Below, piece after piece: positions 29,139-38,130 of a DNA stretch of 64,000 bases (the first letter of the stretch is position 1; every line of letters begins with the position of its first letter). A program made the translations under genes and the position numbers. This stretch comes from Buttiauxella agrestis (GTDB taxonomy: Bacteria > Pseudomonadota > Gammaproteobacteria > Enterobacterales > Enterobacteriaceae), in NCBI RefSeq assembly GCF_900446255.1, contig NZ_UIGI01000001.1, positions 956,763-1,020,762 of the forward strand. Direction: 5' to 3'. The notes beneath the pieces were generated by a model that was given only the letters and a program-made list of their open reading frames with translations, made no database searches and had not been told where the DNA came from.

Positions 29139-29321
29139 TACCAGCCAGCTCTTAGCCCCACTTTCCCACTTCCCGACAGGCGGTCGTATTGCGGAGATCA
29201 TCGCAATAAATTCAGGGAACTGCTGCTTACGGCCTGAAAGCTTACAGACCTTCAACGTCTGCATGATCTCTGGCTCTGGCGGCGCGGGTAACGGGGTGCA
29301 AAAGTGCGCGTCGTGGCTTCG
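29139..29321 (-). other. Unidentified open reading-frame remnant
   Basis: The reverse strand is open for 61 codons from just after a TGA at 29322-29324 and looks protein-like (PAPPEPEIMQTLKVCKLSGR, then FPEFIAMISAIRPPVGKWES). There is no proper start or ribosome site, and the frame runs on into the cdi terminator. I do not recognise it. It may be a scrap of an insertion-sequence or cargo gene left between the active toxin module and the orphan one. Confidence 0.3.
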
Positions 29322-29399
29322 TCATCCGTACATCAGAATGCACTGGGAAAAATTGGTTGTAACCAGCTAACTATAAAGGGAAAAGTGGTGTTCGCTGGG

Positions 29400-29735
29400 T
29401 GACTTCGCAACGGATAAAGTTGTTGTTGAGAATAACTATCTGAGTGTGTCTGAAAAGACAGAGCTTGAGGTGGCGAAGCTTGAACTCAACAGCAAAGACC
29501 CAGCAGAACGTGAAAAAGCGCAGCAAACTATCAATGATCTGCGTGAGAAGGATATTGCCGGCGACCAGAAAGTCATTGATGCGTGTGGTAACGGAAATGC
29601 CGGAAGTGCAGCGTGTGCGGCTGAAACGGGTGGGCATTTTCGTTGCGTGTACCGAATTTTGATGCTGGTGCACCCAAGTTATAGCCGTGCTGCGCTTAGG
29701 AAATAACAATTTCCAAAATACGTTCGATCCGGTAC
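29400..29735 (+). pseudogene. Orphan cdiA C-terminal module, degraded
   Basis: From 29425 the sequence repeats the pretoxin end of cdiA: VENNYLSVSEKTEL, then DPAEREKAQQTIN and LREKDIAGDQKVIDACGNG. It is almost identical to 27853-28040 for about 190 bases. It lacks the upstream cdiA body and a start codon. After about 29615 the copy departs (AAETGGHFRCVYR) and meets a stop at 29706. A neighbouring frame reads NFDAGAPKL, stop, and then a further run ending NNNFQNTFDPVRE, so the tip has decayed by frameshifts. This is a displaced toxin module of the kind that trails many cdi loci. Confidence 0.8.
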
Positions 29736-29757
29736 GGGAAAATAAAGTAGTAACCCG

Positions 29758-29781
29758 ACCCTCTGGTCTCGGAGGGTTTTT
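29758..29781 (+). terminator. Terminator after the orphan module
   Basis: Arms ACCCTC / GAGGGT with an 8-base loop, followed by TTTTT. It stands 30 bases before the ail-like gene and closes the remnant module, which suggests it once ended an orphan toxin-immunity pair. Confidence 0.65.
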
Positions 29782-29811
29782 AATCATTAATATTAAGGAT
29801 GATCTATCTCT

Positions 29812-30390
29812 ATGAAACACAAAATTTTAACTGCTGTTATTTTATCTGCATTGGGGACAATATCTGCTGCACATGCAGATACCCAAAGTATCACTGCGGG
29901 ATATGCGCAGGCTAAAGCTCAGGATTTTAAAAATATCAATGGCATGAATTTAAAATATCGCTATGAGTGGGCGTCACCAGTAAGTATCATGACTTCGTTC
30001 TCATTTATGACTGGCTCGGATAATTACGCATATAACGTAGGGCGAGATATTGTTGATAACAGTGCCAATGTGAAATATTACTCTCTGGCTGCTGGTCCAG
30101 CCTGGCGTATTAATGAATTATTCAGTGTTTATGGTCTTCTGGGCGCAAGCTACAGCAAAGTGAAATACAACTATAACTGGAAGAATTACGAAGGTGGCAA
30201 TACTTACGAAGATATGGGGCGCTATAGTGGAAAAAATGATTCCACGTCCCTGGTATATAGTGCAGGTGTTCAGATAAATCCACTGCCTAATTTCGTTATA
30301 GATGTCGCTTATGAAGGTTCTAATCTGGACGATGGCGCGAGCGATCATTCACTGAATGGCTTTAATGTTGGTGTGGGTTATCGGTTCTAA
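29812..30390 (+). CDS. Ail/OmpX/Lom-family outer-membrane beta-barrel protein
   Basis: 192 residues. The signal peptide is residues 1-22 (AVILSALGTISAAHA). The mature part alternates polar and hydrophobic residues as eight short beta strands with aromatic ends, and the C-terminus NGFNVGVGYRF is the family outer-membrane signature. The strand blocks SITAGYAQAKAQ, LKYRYEW and YSLAAGPAWRINELFSVYGL match the Ail/Lom/OmpX family. Members give serum resistance, adhesion or unknown roles. Sequence is AT-rich against the flanking core genes. A broken second copy lies at 31.05-31.3 kb. Confidence 0.85.
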   Translation: MKHKILTAVILSALGTISAAHADTQSITAGYAQAKAQDFKNINGMNLKYRYEWASPVSIMTSFSFMTGSDNYAYNVGRDIVDNSANVKYYSLAAGPAWRINELFSVYGLLGASYSKVKYNYNWKNYEGGNTYEDMGRYSGKNDSTSLVYSAGVQINPLPNFVIDVAYEGSNLDDGASDHSLNGFNVGVGYRF

Positions 30391-30474
30391 TATCACTTTA
30401 ATAGTTGAGCGGGTTACCCTCCCGCTCATCCTAAATATATGCTGAATAAATTATATTATGGTTGAATTTAACTC

Positions 30475-30999
30475 ATGAAAATAATTTCATTAACTCACGC
30501 ATTACAGCGACCGGGTGCTAGCAATACATTTTTTAAACTCTTATGCCTGCTTTTATTGTCTCTTACACTCTTTGCATGTACAGGTCTCAATTATTTATAT
30601 CCTAAGTTTACAAGTTACACAGGATCTGATTCAGCGATAGTGTATGTTAAAGATGATGGGTTTAATTATTCAATATATATCTTTGTGTTAACCGAAGATA
30701 ATTGTTTCGAAAAGAAAGAAAGAAGGCTGCTGACAAGAAATATGATGATGAAAGGCTCAGGGACTGATATTTATGAATATAAAGTTCAGGCCGGTAAATA
30801 CTATGTCATCGGTTACCAAGAGCCCCGTGCCTTCCACTATCGCACATTCATTCCGGATCTGAATAGTCGTTATAAAATATCGTCTGGCGATATTTCTAAA
30901 CTCCCTTTTGATGGGGGGGAGAAAGAACCAGAGCAAGTTAAAGGCTGGAATATAAAAAACATATGCAAGGATATGTTTGGTTACCGTCATGTAGATTAA
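30475..30999 (+). CDS. Predicted lipoprotein of unknown function
   Basis: 174 residues with a positively charged start and a long hydrophobic segment ending in a lipobox (LLLLSLTLFAC, Cys35). The mature domain (IVYVKDDGFNYSIYIFVLTE, DIYEYKVQAGKYYVIGYQEP) alternates beta strands and reads like a small beta-sandwich with the KVQAGKYYV pattern seen in PEGA-like or carboxypeptidase-regulatory-like domains. I do not recognise a family. It follows the ail-like gene by 84 bases and has the same AT-rich composition. Confidence 0.65.
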   Translation: MKIISLTHALQRPGASNTFFKLLCLLLLSLTLFACTGLNYLYPKFTSYTGSDSAIVYVKDDGFNYSIYIFVLTEDNCFEKKERRLLTRNMMMKGSGTDIYEYKVQAGKYYVIGYQEPRAFHYRTFIPDLNSRYKISSGDISKLPFDGGEKEPEQVKGWNIKNICKDMFGYRHVD

Positions 31000-31049
31000 A
31001 TATACCTCTTCTAATAACCCAAAAAGAGTAATTAAGAAGGATGTGGAAA

Positions 31050-31305
31050 AAGTTGATTGGGTTACAGTAAAGTTAAATACAACTATAACTGGAAGGATTT
31101 TGAAGGGGGAAATACCATGTAAAGATATGGTTCGTTAGAGTGTGAAGAATGATTCATCGTCACTAGTGTATATTTCTGGAATTCAGATAAATCCAGTGAA
31201 AAAATATAGTTATCGAGGTTACTTATGAAGGCTCTGACTTAAATGACAGCAGCAGCGACCATTCTGCAAGTGGATTTAATATTGGTGTAGGTTACCGTTT
31301 CTGGT
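31050..31305 (+). pseudogene. Degenerate second copy of the Ail/OmpX-like gene
   Basis: The DNA follows the 3' half of the intact ail-like gene (30153-30390) but with several in-frame stops and frameshifts. It reads YNYNWKDFEGGNTM then stop, later KNDSSSLVY, then a shift, and finally SDHSASGFNIGVGYRF before stop-containing sequence. The 5' half, including the signal peptide, is missing. It records a past tandem duplication followed by decay. The flanks 31000-31049 and 31306-31441 hold no gene I can support. Confidence 0.8.
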
Positions 31306-31441
31306 TGCTGATGCTTTGCATCAAAAGACGAAATGCTTTTACTTCAAAGGTAGGTAATAGCATGCTTACCGATAAATAATAACTTTATCTCAAAAAACAG
31401 AATTTATATTGTATTTGTTTGACTTATTAAAAGGATGTTAT

Positions 31442-32122
31442 ATGAAAAAAATAATTATCGTTCTTCTCACCGCTACAATTAATCTTACTGGTTGCAGTAT
31501 GTTTCCTAATGCAGGGCCTCTTGCAGGGAAAGATATTACGGAAGTAAATCAGTCTATTTTAGATGGTGAAACAACCGTTTTAGAATTACGCGCTGTATAT
31601 GGTGATAAGCTAACAGTTGAAAAAACGCCTCAGGGTAAAGCAGTCATGAACTGGTATAAAACCTGGAGTTCCGGAATTACTCAAGACTCAACTGTACTGA
31701 GTGTGTTAACGGATAAGAATATTGTAGTTAAACATGTTGTATTGCGATATAAAACAAAAACTGACTATAGCTTCGTAAGTGAATTGACGGATGCGGAATT
31801 AAAATTATTCATCGAACAGGGTAAAACAACTCGCAAGGAAGTTGAATCAAAATTCGGTTATCCGAACGATAACTCCTTTGATGATAAAGGGAATCAGATT
31901 CTGATGTATGTTTATTTTGATTCCAGTAGAAGTCAATATGGCTGGATACCGAATGTTGGTGGTTTTATAGAAGCATTAGCAGGCACTAAGGATACCAAAG
32001 TGACTCTTTTGTCAGTGTCATTGGATGATCAAGATAAAGTTGTATCTTACCAATTGAAAACGACAAATTATCATCAGGGCATTGGGCTTCTGAATTCATC
32101 ATCTGTAGAAGAAGTAAAATAA
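31442..32122 (+). CDS. Predicted lipoprotein with two BamE/SmpA-like repeats
   Basis: 226 residues from the ATG at 31442, with AAAAGGATG upstream. The signal ends in a lipobox (INLTGC, Cys18). Two segments share one pattern: ILDGETTVLELRAVYG and, later, FIEQGKTTRKEVESKFGYPN. The motif G-x-T-T-x-x-E-(V/L), then FG-x-P and a following aromatic strand (QILMYVYF), is that of the SmpA/OmlA (BamE) fold, so the protein appears to hold two such domains. BamE itself serves barrel assembly; this paralog's role is unknown. AT-rich, last gene of the island on this strand. Confidence 0.65.
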   Translation: MKKIIIVLLTATINLTGCSMFPNAGPLAGKDITEVNQSILDGETTVLELRAVYGDKLTVEKTPQGKAVMNWYKTWSSGITQDSTVLSVLTDKNIVVKHVVLRYKTKTDYSFVSELTDAELKLFIEQGKTTRKEVESKFGYPNDNSFDDKGNQILMYVYFDSSRSQYGWIPNVGGFIEALAGTKDTKVTLLSVSLDDQDKVVSYQLKTTNYHQGIGLLNSSSVEEVK

Positions 32123-32496
32123 TAAACGCAAAAATTTCTGTGAAGAGTGGTTGAAGATGCGATCAGTTTTAGCCCTTTAACTAACTGGCCGCAGCTTCCA
32201 GTCTTTAAAGGTGATCGCTCCGGCGATCACCGAACTCGATAATAAAACGATTCATTACCAGTCGCCCGATCTGGATCAGCAGATTCAATTTTTTTCGGCA
32301 TATCCTTGATCACCAGATAAATGATTTCACGCATTGAGACTTTTAAGTTTCTTTTTACCCATAATTTCCAGTTGCCGTTAATGAAGCGAAACTTACAAAA
32401 ATAGGAAATTAGACAATTTTAATTACAGTCTCATATATCCGACTTGTTTTTATTTTAATAGAAATGACTATTTACCCTGACTGAATCTCCTCCACC
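32123..32496. other. Gene-poor stretch with a perfect hairpin
   Basis: 374 bases without a gene I can support. At 32210-32231 there is a perfect hairpin GGTGATCGC-TCCG-GCGATCACC without a T-run, so it is not an obvious terminator. The rest is AT-rich with short broken frames on the reverse strand, consistent with decayed cargo DNA at the right end of the island. Confidence 0.5.
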
Positions 32497-32637
32497 TCAC
32501 AAATCCCCCACATTTATCAGGTTTGTTTCAAAAATCGTGAACCATCCCCCAGAACGTTGGACAGACGCCATAAATTGCTCACAAAACGCGCGGTAAACCT
32601 GTGTCTTTGCACGATGAGACGTTGGCACTCGCTTCAT
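32497..32637 (-). CDS. Possible small protein, 46 residues, unknown
   Basis: ATG at 32637 with GAGGGAAAG seven bases upstream opens a 46-codon frame (MKRVPTSHRAKTQVYRAFCE, then QFMASVQRSGGWFTIFETN) closed by TGA. The good ribosome site and non-random composition favour coding, but I know no homolog. It sits just upstream of and divergent from gudP. It could be the surviving end of a longer gene. Confidence 0.35.
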   Translation of the reverse strand: MKRVPTSHRAKTQVYRAFCEQFMASVQRSGGWFTIFETNLINVGDL

Positions 32638-32770
32638 ATACTTTCCCTCGGCAAATAATAAACCGCAGATTCAGCGTCACATAAAATACTGCGGATAGCC
32701 GATACCTCATTCTGATGCCCTACAAGTGCAGAATGAACTGTAGCCAAAAGCTATGATTCAGGAGTGCAAT

Positions 32771-34132
32771 ATGAATACGATTAGCCAGACGGCGAGCGTG
32801 GCCGAGAAACGAACCAACGCTCGCTATTGGATAGTAGTAATGCTCTTTATCGTCACCTCATTTAACTATGGTGACCGCGCCACGTTATCGATTGCCGGTT
32901 CGGAAATGGCAAAGGATATCGGCCTCGACCCCATTGGCATGGGGTATGTGTTTTCCGCATTCTCCTGGGCTTATGTTATCGGGCAAATCCCTGGCGGCTG
33001 GTTGCTTGATAAATTCGGCTCGAAACGCGTTTACTTCTGGTCCATCTTTATCTGGTCGATGTTTACCTTGCTGCAAGGTTTCGTCGATATCTTCAATGGT
33101 TTTGGCATCATCATTGCGCTGTTTACTTTGCGCTTCCTGGTGGGTCTGGCCGAAGCACCTTCCTTCCCCGGCAACAGCCGAATCGTCGCTGCGTGGTTCC
33201 CGGCACAGGAACGCGGCACGGCGGTTTCTATATTTAACTCCGCACAGTACTTTGCCACCGTGATCTTCGCGCCAATCATGGGATGGCTGACGCACGAAGT
33301 GGGCTGGTCGCATGTGTTCTTCTTTATGGGCGGGCTGGGCATCATTATTAGCTTCGTGTGGCTCAAAGTGATTCATGAGCCGAACAACCATCCTGGCGTA
33401 AACCAAAAAGAACTGGAATACATCGAAGCGGGCGGCGCGCTGATCAACATGGATCAGAAGAAGCCCAAAGAACATATCCCAATGGCACAGAAGTGGGGTC
33501 AGATCAAACAGTTGATCGGATCACGCATGATGGTTGGGATCTATATCGGCCAGTACTGCATCAATGCTTTAACCTACTTCTTTATTACCTGGTTCCCGGT
33601 TTATCTGGTGCAGGAAAAGGGCATGTCGATTCTGAAAGCCGGTTTTGTTGCCTCAGTACCCGCTGTGTGTGGATTTGTGGGTGGCGTGCTCGGGGGTGTG
33701 ATTTCAGACTGGTTGATGCGCCGCACCGGTTCGTTAAACATCGCTCGTAAAACGCCAATTGTGCTCGGGATGTTGCTCTCAGTCAGCATGGTGTTCTGTA
33801 ACTACGTTGAGTCCGAAATGATGGTTATCGGCTTTATGGCGATGGCATTCTTCGGCAAAGGTATCGGTGCGCTGGGTTGGGCGGTGATGGCAGATACCGC
33901 GCCGAAAGAGATCAGCGGTTTGAGCGGTGGCTTGTTCAATATGTTCGGCAACGTCTCCGGCATCGTGACGCCAATCGCTATCGGCTACATCGTCGGCACA
34001 TCCGGGTCGTTTAACGGCGCGCTGATTTACGTTGGCGTTCACGCGATTGTCGCGGTGCTGAGTTACCTGGTGATTGTCGGTGATATCAAACGTGTCGAAC
34101 TCAAACCTGTCACTGCGGGGCAATCATCATGA
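32771..34132 (+). CDS. gudP: D-glucarate/D-galactarate transporter GudP
   Basis: 453 residues from the ATG at 32771 with AGGAG upstream. It has twelve hydrophobic segments and the anion:cation symporter-type major facilitator signature: [13 protein letters not shown] in TM1 and [20 protein letters not shown] in the central part. Near-identical in outline to E. coli GudP, a proton symporter for glucarate and galactarate. First gene of gudP-gudX-gudD, overlapping gudX by four bases. In E. coli CdaR activates the operon; the regulator is not in this window. Confidence 0.95.
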   Translation: MNTISQTASVAEKRTNARYWIVVMLFIVTSFNYGDRATLSIAGSEMAKDIGLDPIGMGYVFSAFSWAYVIGQIPGGWLLDKFGSKRVYFWSIFIWSMFTLLQGFVDIFNGFGIIIALFTLRFLVGLAEAPSFPGNSRIVAAWFPAQERGTAVSIFNSAQYFATVIFAPIMGWLTHEVGWSHVFFFMGGLGIIISFVWLKVIHEPNNHPGVNQKELEYIEAGGALINMDQKKPKEHIPMAQKWGQIKQLIGSRMMVGIYIGQYCINALTYFFITWFPVYLVQEKGMSILKAGFVASVPAVCGFVGGVLGGVISDWLMRRTGSLNIARKTPIVLGMLLSVSMVFCNYVESEMMVIGFMAMAFFGKGIGALGWAVMADTAPKEISGLSGGLFNMFGNVSGIVTPIAIGYIVGTSGSFNGALIYVGVHAIVAVLSYLVIVGDIKRVELKPVTAGQSS

Positions 34133-35469
34133 ATACTCAGGCAAGCCCGCTGATTACGGATATGAAAGTCATTCCGGTGGCGGGCCATGACAGCATGCTG
34201 CTCAACATTGGCGGCGCGCACGGTGCCTTTTTCACGCGCAACATTGTGGTTCTTACCGATAGCGCCGGGCATACTGGAGTGGGCGAAGCGCCCGGCGGAG
34301 AAGTGATTTATCAGACGCTGGTCGACGCGATCCCGCATGTCGTCGGTCAGGAAATTGCACGCATGAATCGCGTGGTGCAGAACGTCCACAAAGGTAATCA
34401 GTCGGCGGATTTCGATACCTTCGGCAAAGGTGCGTGGACTTTCGAGCTGCGCGTTAATGCGGTGGCGGCTCTTGAGGCGGCATTGCTTGATTTGCTCGGC
34501 AAAGCGCTGAACGTCCCGGTTTGCGAATTGTTAGGGCCGGGCAAACAGCGCGATGAAGTCACCGTTTTAGGCTATTTGTTTTACATCGGCGATCGTAACA
34601 AAACCGATTTGCCGTATCTGGATGGCAAAAATGCGCGTCACGACTGGTATGAACTACGCCACCAGCAGGCGCTGAACAGCGAGTCTATTGTGCGTCTCGC
34701 CGAAGCCGCGCAAGACCGTTATGGCTTCAAAGACTTCAAACTTAAAGGCGGCGTGTTACCTGGCGAGCAGGAACTTGAAGCCGCACGCCAGCTGAAAAAA
34801 CGCTTCCCGGACGCACGAATAACCGTAGATCCGAACGGCGCATGGCTGCTCGATGAAGCTATCGCGTTGTGCAAAGGCATGGGTGATGTGCTGACGTATG
34901 CCGAAGACCCCTGCGGCGCGGAACAAGGCTATTCCGGCCGCGAAGTGATGGCGGAATTCCGCCGCGCGACGGGCTTACCGGTGGCGACCAATATGATTGC
35001 CACCAACTGGCGCGAAATGAGCCATGCCATCATGCTTAATGCAGTGGATATACCGCTTGCCGACCCGCATTTCTGGACGCTCAGCGGTGCGGTTCGCGTG
35101 GCGCAGATGTGCGACGATTGGGGTCTGACGTGGGGCTGCCACTCTAATAATCATTTCGACATATCACTGGCGATGTTCACCCATGTGGGCGCTGCGGCTC
35201 CGGGCAAACCGACCGCCATCGACACGCACTGGATTTGGCAGGAAGGCGATCAGCGCCTGACTCAATCACCGCTGCAAATCGTCAACGGTAAAATCGCGGT
35301 GCCGGAAGCACCTGGCCTTGGCGTGGAACTTGACTGGGAACAGGTGCAAAAATCCCATGAGGTGTATAAATCCCTTCCGGGCGGCTCGCGCAATGACGCA
35401 ACGGCCATGCAATATCTGGTGCCGGGCTGGAAGTTTGATCGCAAATGTCCGGCATTTGGCCGCAATTAA
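34129..35469 (+). CDS. gudX: Glucarate dehydratase-related protein GudX
   Basis: 446 residues of the enolase superfamily, mandelate-racemase subgroup. The catalytic lysine motif DFKLKGGV, the metal ligands around VDPNGAW, YAEDPCG and ATNMIAT, and the His block [15 protein letters not shown] are all present. E. coli GudX is a weaker glucarate/idarate dehydratase paralog of GudD. The two paralogs are adjacent and separated by 28 bases with an AAAAGGAA site. Confidence 0.94.
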   Translation: MNTQASPLITDMKVIPVAGHDSMLLNIGGAHGAFFTRNIVVLTDSAGHTGVGEAPGGEVIYQTLVDAIPHVVGQEIARMNRVVQNVHKGNQSADFDTFGKGAWTFELRVNAVAALEAALLDLLGKALNVPVCELLGPGKQRDEVTVLGYLFYIGDRNKTDLPYLDGKNARHDWYELRHQQALNSESIVRLAEAAQDRYGFKDFKLKGGVLPGEQELEAARQLKKRFPDARITVDPNGAWLLDEAIALCKGMGDVLTYAEDPCGAEQGYSGREVMAEFRRATGLPVATNMIATNWREMSHAIMLNAVDIPLADPHFWTLSGAVRVAQMCDDWGLTWGCHSNNHFDISLAMFTHVGAAAPGKPTAIDTHWIWQEGDQRLTQSPLQIVNGKIAVPEAPGLGVELDWEQVQKSHEVYKSLPGGSRNDATAMQYLVPGWKFDRKCPAFGRN

Positions 35470-35497
35470 CTCATCTTGACGAAAAGGAACGAATAAC

Positions 35498-36832
35498 ATG
35501 ACAACTTCTACCCCGATAGTCACCGCGATGCAGGTTATTCCGGTTGCGGGCCACGACAGCATGTTGATGAACCTGAGTGGCGCACACTCGCCATTCTTCA
35601 CCCGCAATATTGTGATTATCAAAGATAACTCCGGCCACACTGGCGTGGGTGAAATTCCGGGTGGGGAAAAGATCCGTCAGACGCTGGAAGATGCATCGCA
35701 ACTGGTGATTGGCAAAACGCTCGGTGAATACAAAAATATCCTGAACCTGGTGCGTGCTGAATTTGCCGATCGCGATTCCGGCGGCCGGGGTTTGCAGACC
35801 TTTGATTTGCGCACCACCATTCATGTCGTAACCGGCATTGAATCGGCCATGTTAGATTTGCTCGGTCAGCATCTCGGTGTGAACGTGGCCTCTTTGCTGG
35901 GCGACGGACAGCAGCGCAGCGAAGTCGAAATGCTGGGTTATCTGTTCTTCGTGGGCAATCGCAAACAGACTCCGTTGCCTTATCAGAGCCAGCCCGATGA
36001 GAAATGCGACTGGTATCGCATTCGCCATGACGAAGCCATGACACCGGATGCGGTCGTGCGCCTGGCAGAAGCGGCATACGAGAAATATGGCTTTAACGAT
36101 TTCAAACTTAAAGGCGGCGTATTAGCCGGGAGCGAAGAGGCCGAAGCGGTGACGGCGCTGGCAAAACGTTTCCCACAAGCCCGTGTGACGCTGGACCCGA
36201 ACGGAGCCTGGTCGCTGGATGAAGCGATTAGCATCGGTAAGCAACTGCGCGGTGTTCTGGCCTATGCGGAAGATCCGTGTGGCGCGGAACAAGGCTATTC
36301 TGGTCGTGAAATTATGGCGGAATTCCGTCGTGCCACAGGCTTGCCAACGGCGACCAATATGATTGCCACCGACTGGCGTCAAATGGGCCACACGCTTTCT
36401 CTGCAATCGGTCGATATCCCACTGGCTGACCCACATTTCTGGACCATGCAAGGCTCGGTGCGCGTCGCACAAATGTGCCATGAATTTGGCCTGACCTGGG
36501 GTTCGCATTCTAATAACCACTTCGACATTTCACTGGCGATGTTCACCCATGTTGCAGCGGCAGCACCGGGCAACGTCACCGCAATCGACACTCACTGGAT
36601 CTGGCAGGAAGGCAACCAGCGCCTGACCAAACAACCGTTTGAAATTAAAGGCGGCATGGTGCAAGTCCCGAAAACACCGGGCCTGGGCGTTGAACTGGAT
36701 ATGGATCAAGTGATGAAAGCGCATGAGCTTTACCAGCAACATGGGCTTGGCGCGCGCGATGATGCCACGGCGATGCAGTACTTAATTCCAGAATGGACGT
36801 TTAATAATAAGCGCCCTTGCATGGTTCGTTAG
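35498..36832 (+). CDS. gudD: D-glucarate dehydratase GudD
   Basis: 444 residues (E. coli 446). The acid/base pair of the family is in [11 protein letters not shown] (Lys) and [13 protein letters not shown] (His). Metal ligands lie in [18 protein letters not shown] and ATNMIATDW. It removes water from D-glucarate, giving 5-dehydro-4-deoxy-glucarate, which an aldolase (not in this window) splits to pyruvate and tartronate semialdehyde; reduction then yields glycerate for the kinase downstream. Confidence 0.96.
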   Translation: MTTSTPIVTAMQVIPVAGHDSMLMNLSGAHSPFFTRNIVIIKDNSGHTGVGEIPGGEKIRQTLEDASQLVIGKTLGEYKNILNLVRAEFADRDSGGRGLQTFDLRTTIHVVTGIESAMLDLLGQHLGVNVASLLGDGQQRSEVEMLGYLFFVGNRKQTPLPYQSQPDEKCDWYRIRHDEAMTPDAVVRLAEAAYEKYGFNDFKLKGGVLAGSEEAEAVTALAKRFPQARVTLDPNGAWSLDEAISIGKQLRGVLAYAEDPCGAEQGYSGREIMAEFRRATGLPTATNMIATDWRQMGHTLSLQSVDIPLADPHFWTMQGSVRVAQMCHEFGLTWGSHSNNHFDISLAMFTHVAAAAPGNVTAIDTHWIWQEGNQRLTKQPFEIKGGMVQVPKTPGLGVELDMDQVMKAHELYQQHGLGARDDATAMQYLIPEWTFNNKRPCMVR

Positions 36833-36861
36833 GCTATACAAAACCTTCTGAAACCGCGTTG

Positions 36862-36887
36862 GTCGGATACGCGTTGCGACATCCGAC
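36862..36887. repeat. REP-type palindrome between gudD and garK
   Basis: GTCGGAT and ATCCGAC, 12 bases apart, around GCG-rich sequence. The same half-sites occur after garK and after cysI, so this is a family of repetitive extragenic palindromes. Confidence 0.75.
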
Positions 36888-36903
36888 ATTAAATGGACGG
36901 CAT

Positions 36904-38055
36904 ATGAAAATTGTCATCGCACCAGATTCTTACAAAGAGAGCCTCAGTGCTCTCGAGGTGGCGACACAGATTGAAGCCGGGTTTCGGGAGGTGTTCCCGA
37001 ATGCCCATTATGTGAAATTGCCCGTCGCTGATGGAGGTGAGGGCACCGTAGAAGCGATGGTTGCTGCAACAAACGGTGAAATCATTGAGGTGAATGTCAC
37101 CGGGCCGTTGGGCGACCCGATTCAGGCGTTTTATGGAATTTCAGGCGACCAGAAGCAAGCCTTTATCGAAATGGCGGCGGCGAGTGGCCTGGAGCAAGTG
37201 CCAACCGAATTACGCAACCCGCTCAATACCACGTCGTGGGGAACCGGCGAGCTAATACGCTGCGCGTTGGATAGCGGTGTAAAAAGCATTTTGATTGGGA
37301 TAGGCGGCAGTGCGACCAACGACGGCGGCATTGGTATGGTGCAGGCGCTGGGGGCGCGTTTGCTCGACAGCGACGGCGAGCCGCTAGGACTGGGCGGCCG
37401 GGAAGTTGCGCGACTGGCGTCCATCGACATTTCCGGGCTGGATAAACGGTTGCAGGATTGTCGCATTGAAGTCGCGTGTGATGTCACTAATCTGCTCACC
37501 GGTAAAGAAGGGGCCTCGGCGGTATTTGGCCCACAAAAAGGTGCGACGCCTGCGATTGTCCGCGAGCTTGATCTGGCGCTGGAACACTATGCAAAAATCA
37601 TTGCCCGCGACCTCAATGTTGATGTGCTGGAGCTTTCCGGCGGCGGTGCTGCGGGTGGTATGGGCGCGGCACTTTATGCGTTCTGTCATGCGCAGTTGCG
37701 CCAGGGGATAGAGATAGTCACCGAAGCGTTAAAACTCGATGAAATAGTGCGTGACGCAGACCTGGTGATTACCGGAGAAGGGCGCATCGACAGCCAGTCA
37801 ATCCACGGAAAAGTGCCGATTGGCGTGGCGAAAATAGCCAGGCGCTACAACATTCCCGTCATTGGTATTGCCGGGAGTTTAACGGCGGATGTCGGCGTGG
37901 TGCATGAACATGGTCTGGATGCGGTATTTAGTGTGCTGTATAGCATCTGCACGCTGGAAGATGCGCTGAAAAATGCCGGGGAAAACTTGCGAATGGCTTC
38001 ACGCAATATCGCCGCCACCCTGGCTATAGGCGGTGGATGTCGCTTCAAAAGTTAA
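36904..38055 (+). CDS. garK: Glycerate 2-kinase GarK/GudK
   Basis: 383 residues from the ATG at 36904 (MKIVIAPDSYKESLSALEVA); upstream in-frame codons lie in the REP element and are not coding. Glycerate kinase type 1 blocks: VADGGEGTVEAMV, GIGGSATNDGGIGM, LSGGGAAGGMGAAL and ITGEGRIDSQSIHGK. It phosphorylates D-glycerate to 2-phosphoglycerate, the last step of glucarate and galactarate breakdown. In E. coli garK belongs to garPLRK; here it follows gudPXD, so the kinase serves the operon directly. Confidence 0.92.
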   Translation: MKIVIAPDSYKESLSALEVATQIEAGFREVFPNAHYVKLPVADGGEGTVEAMVAATNGEIIEVNVTGPLGDPIQAFYGISGDQKQAFIEMAAASGLEQVPTELRNPLNTTSWGTGELIRCALDSGVKSILIGIGGSATNDGGIGMVQALGARLLDSDGEPLGLGGREVARLASIDISGLDKRLQDCRIEVACDVTNLLTGKEGASAVFGPQKGATPAIVRELDLALEHYAKIIARDLNVDVLELSGGGAAGGMGAALYAFCHAQLRQGIEIVTEALKLDEIVRDADLVITGEGRIDSQSIHGKVPIGVAKIARRYNIPVIGIAGSLTADVGVVHEHGLDAVFSVLYSICTLEDALKNAGENLRMASRNIAATLAIGGGCRFKS

Positions 38056-38097
38056 GGCGGGGGCGCTGCGCTTGCCCGCCCTACGAAAGGCTTCCTG

Positions 38098-38124
38098 GTC
38101 GGATAAGCGGAAGCGTCATCCGAC
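38098..38124. repeat. REP-type palindrome after garK
   Basis: GTCGGATAAGCG and its complement CGTCATCCGAC form a palindrome between the convergent garK and barA ends. A GC-rich stem (GGCGGGGGCG.../...GCCCGCC) just before it at about 38055-38081 completes a composite element. Confidence 0.75.
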
Positions 38125-38130
38125 ATTAAA

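Noticed and set aside
32210-32231. Perfect hairpin considered as a terminator
   Set aside because: No T-run follows on either strand and no gene ends close by, so it is reported only as a hairpin.
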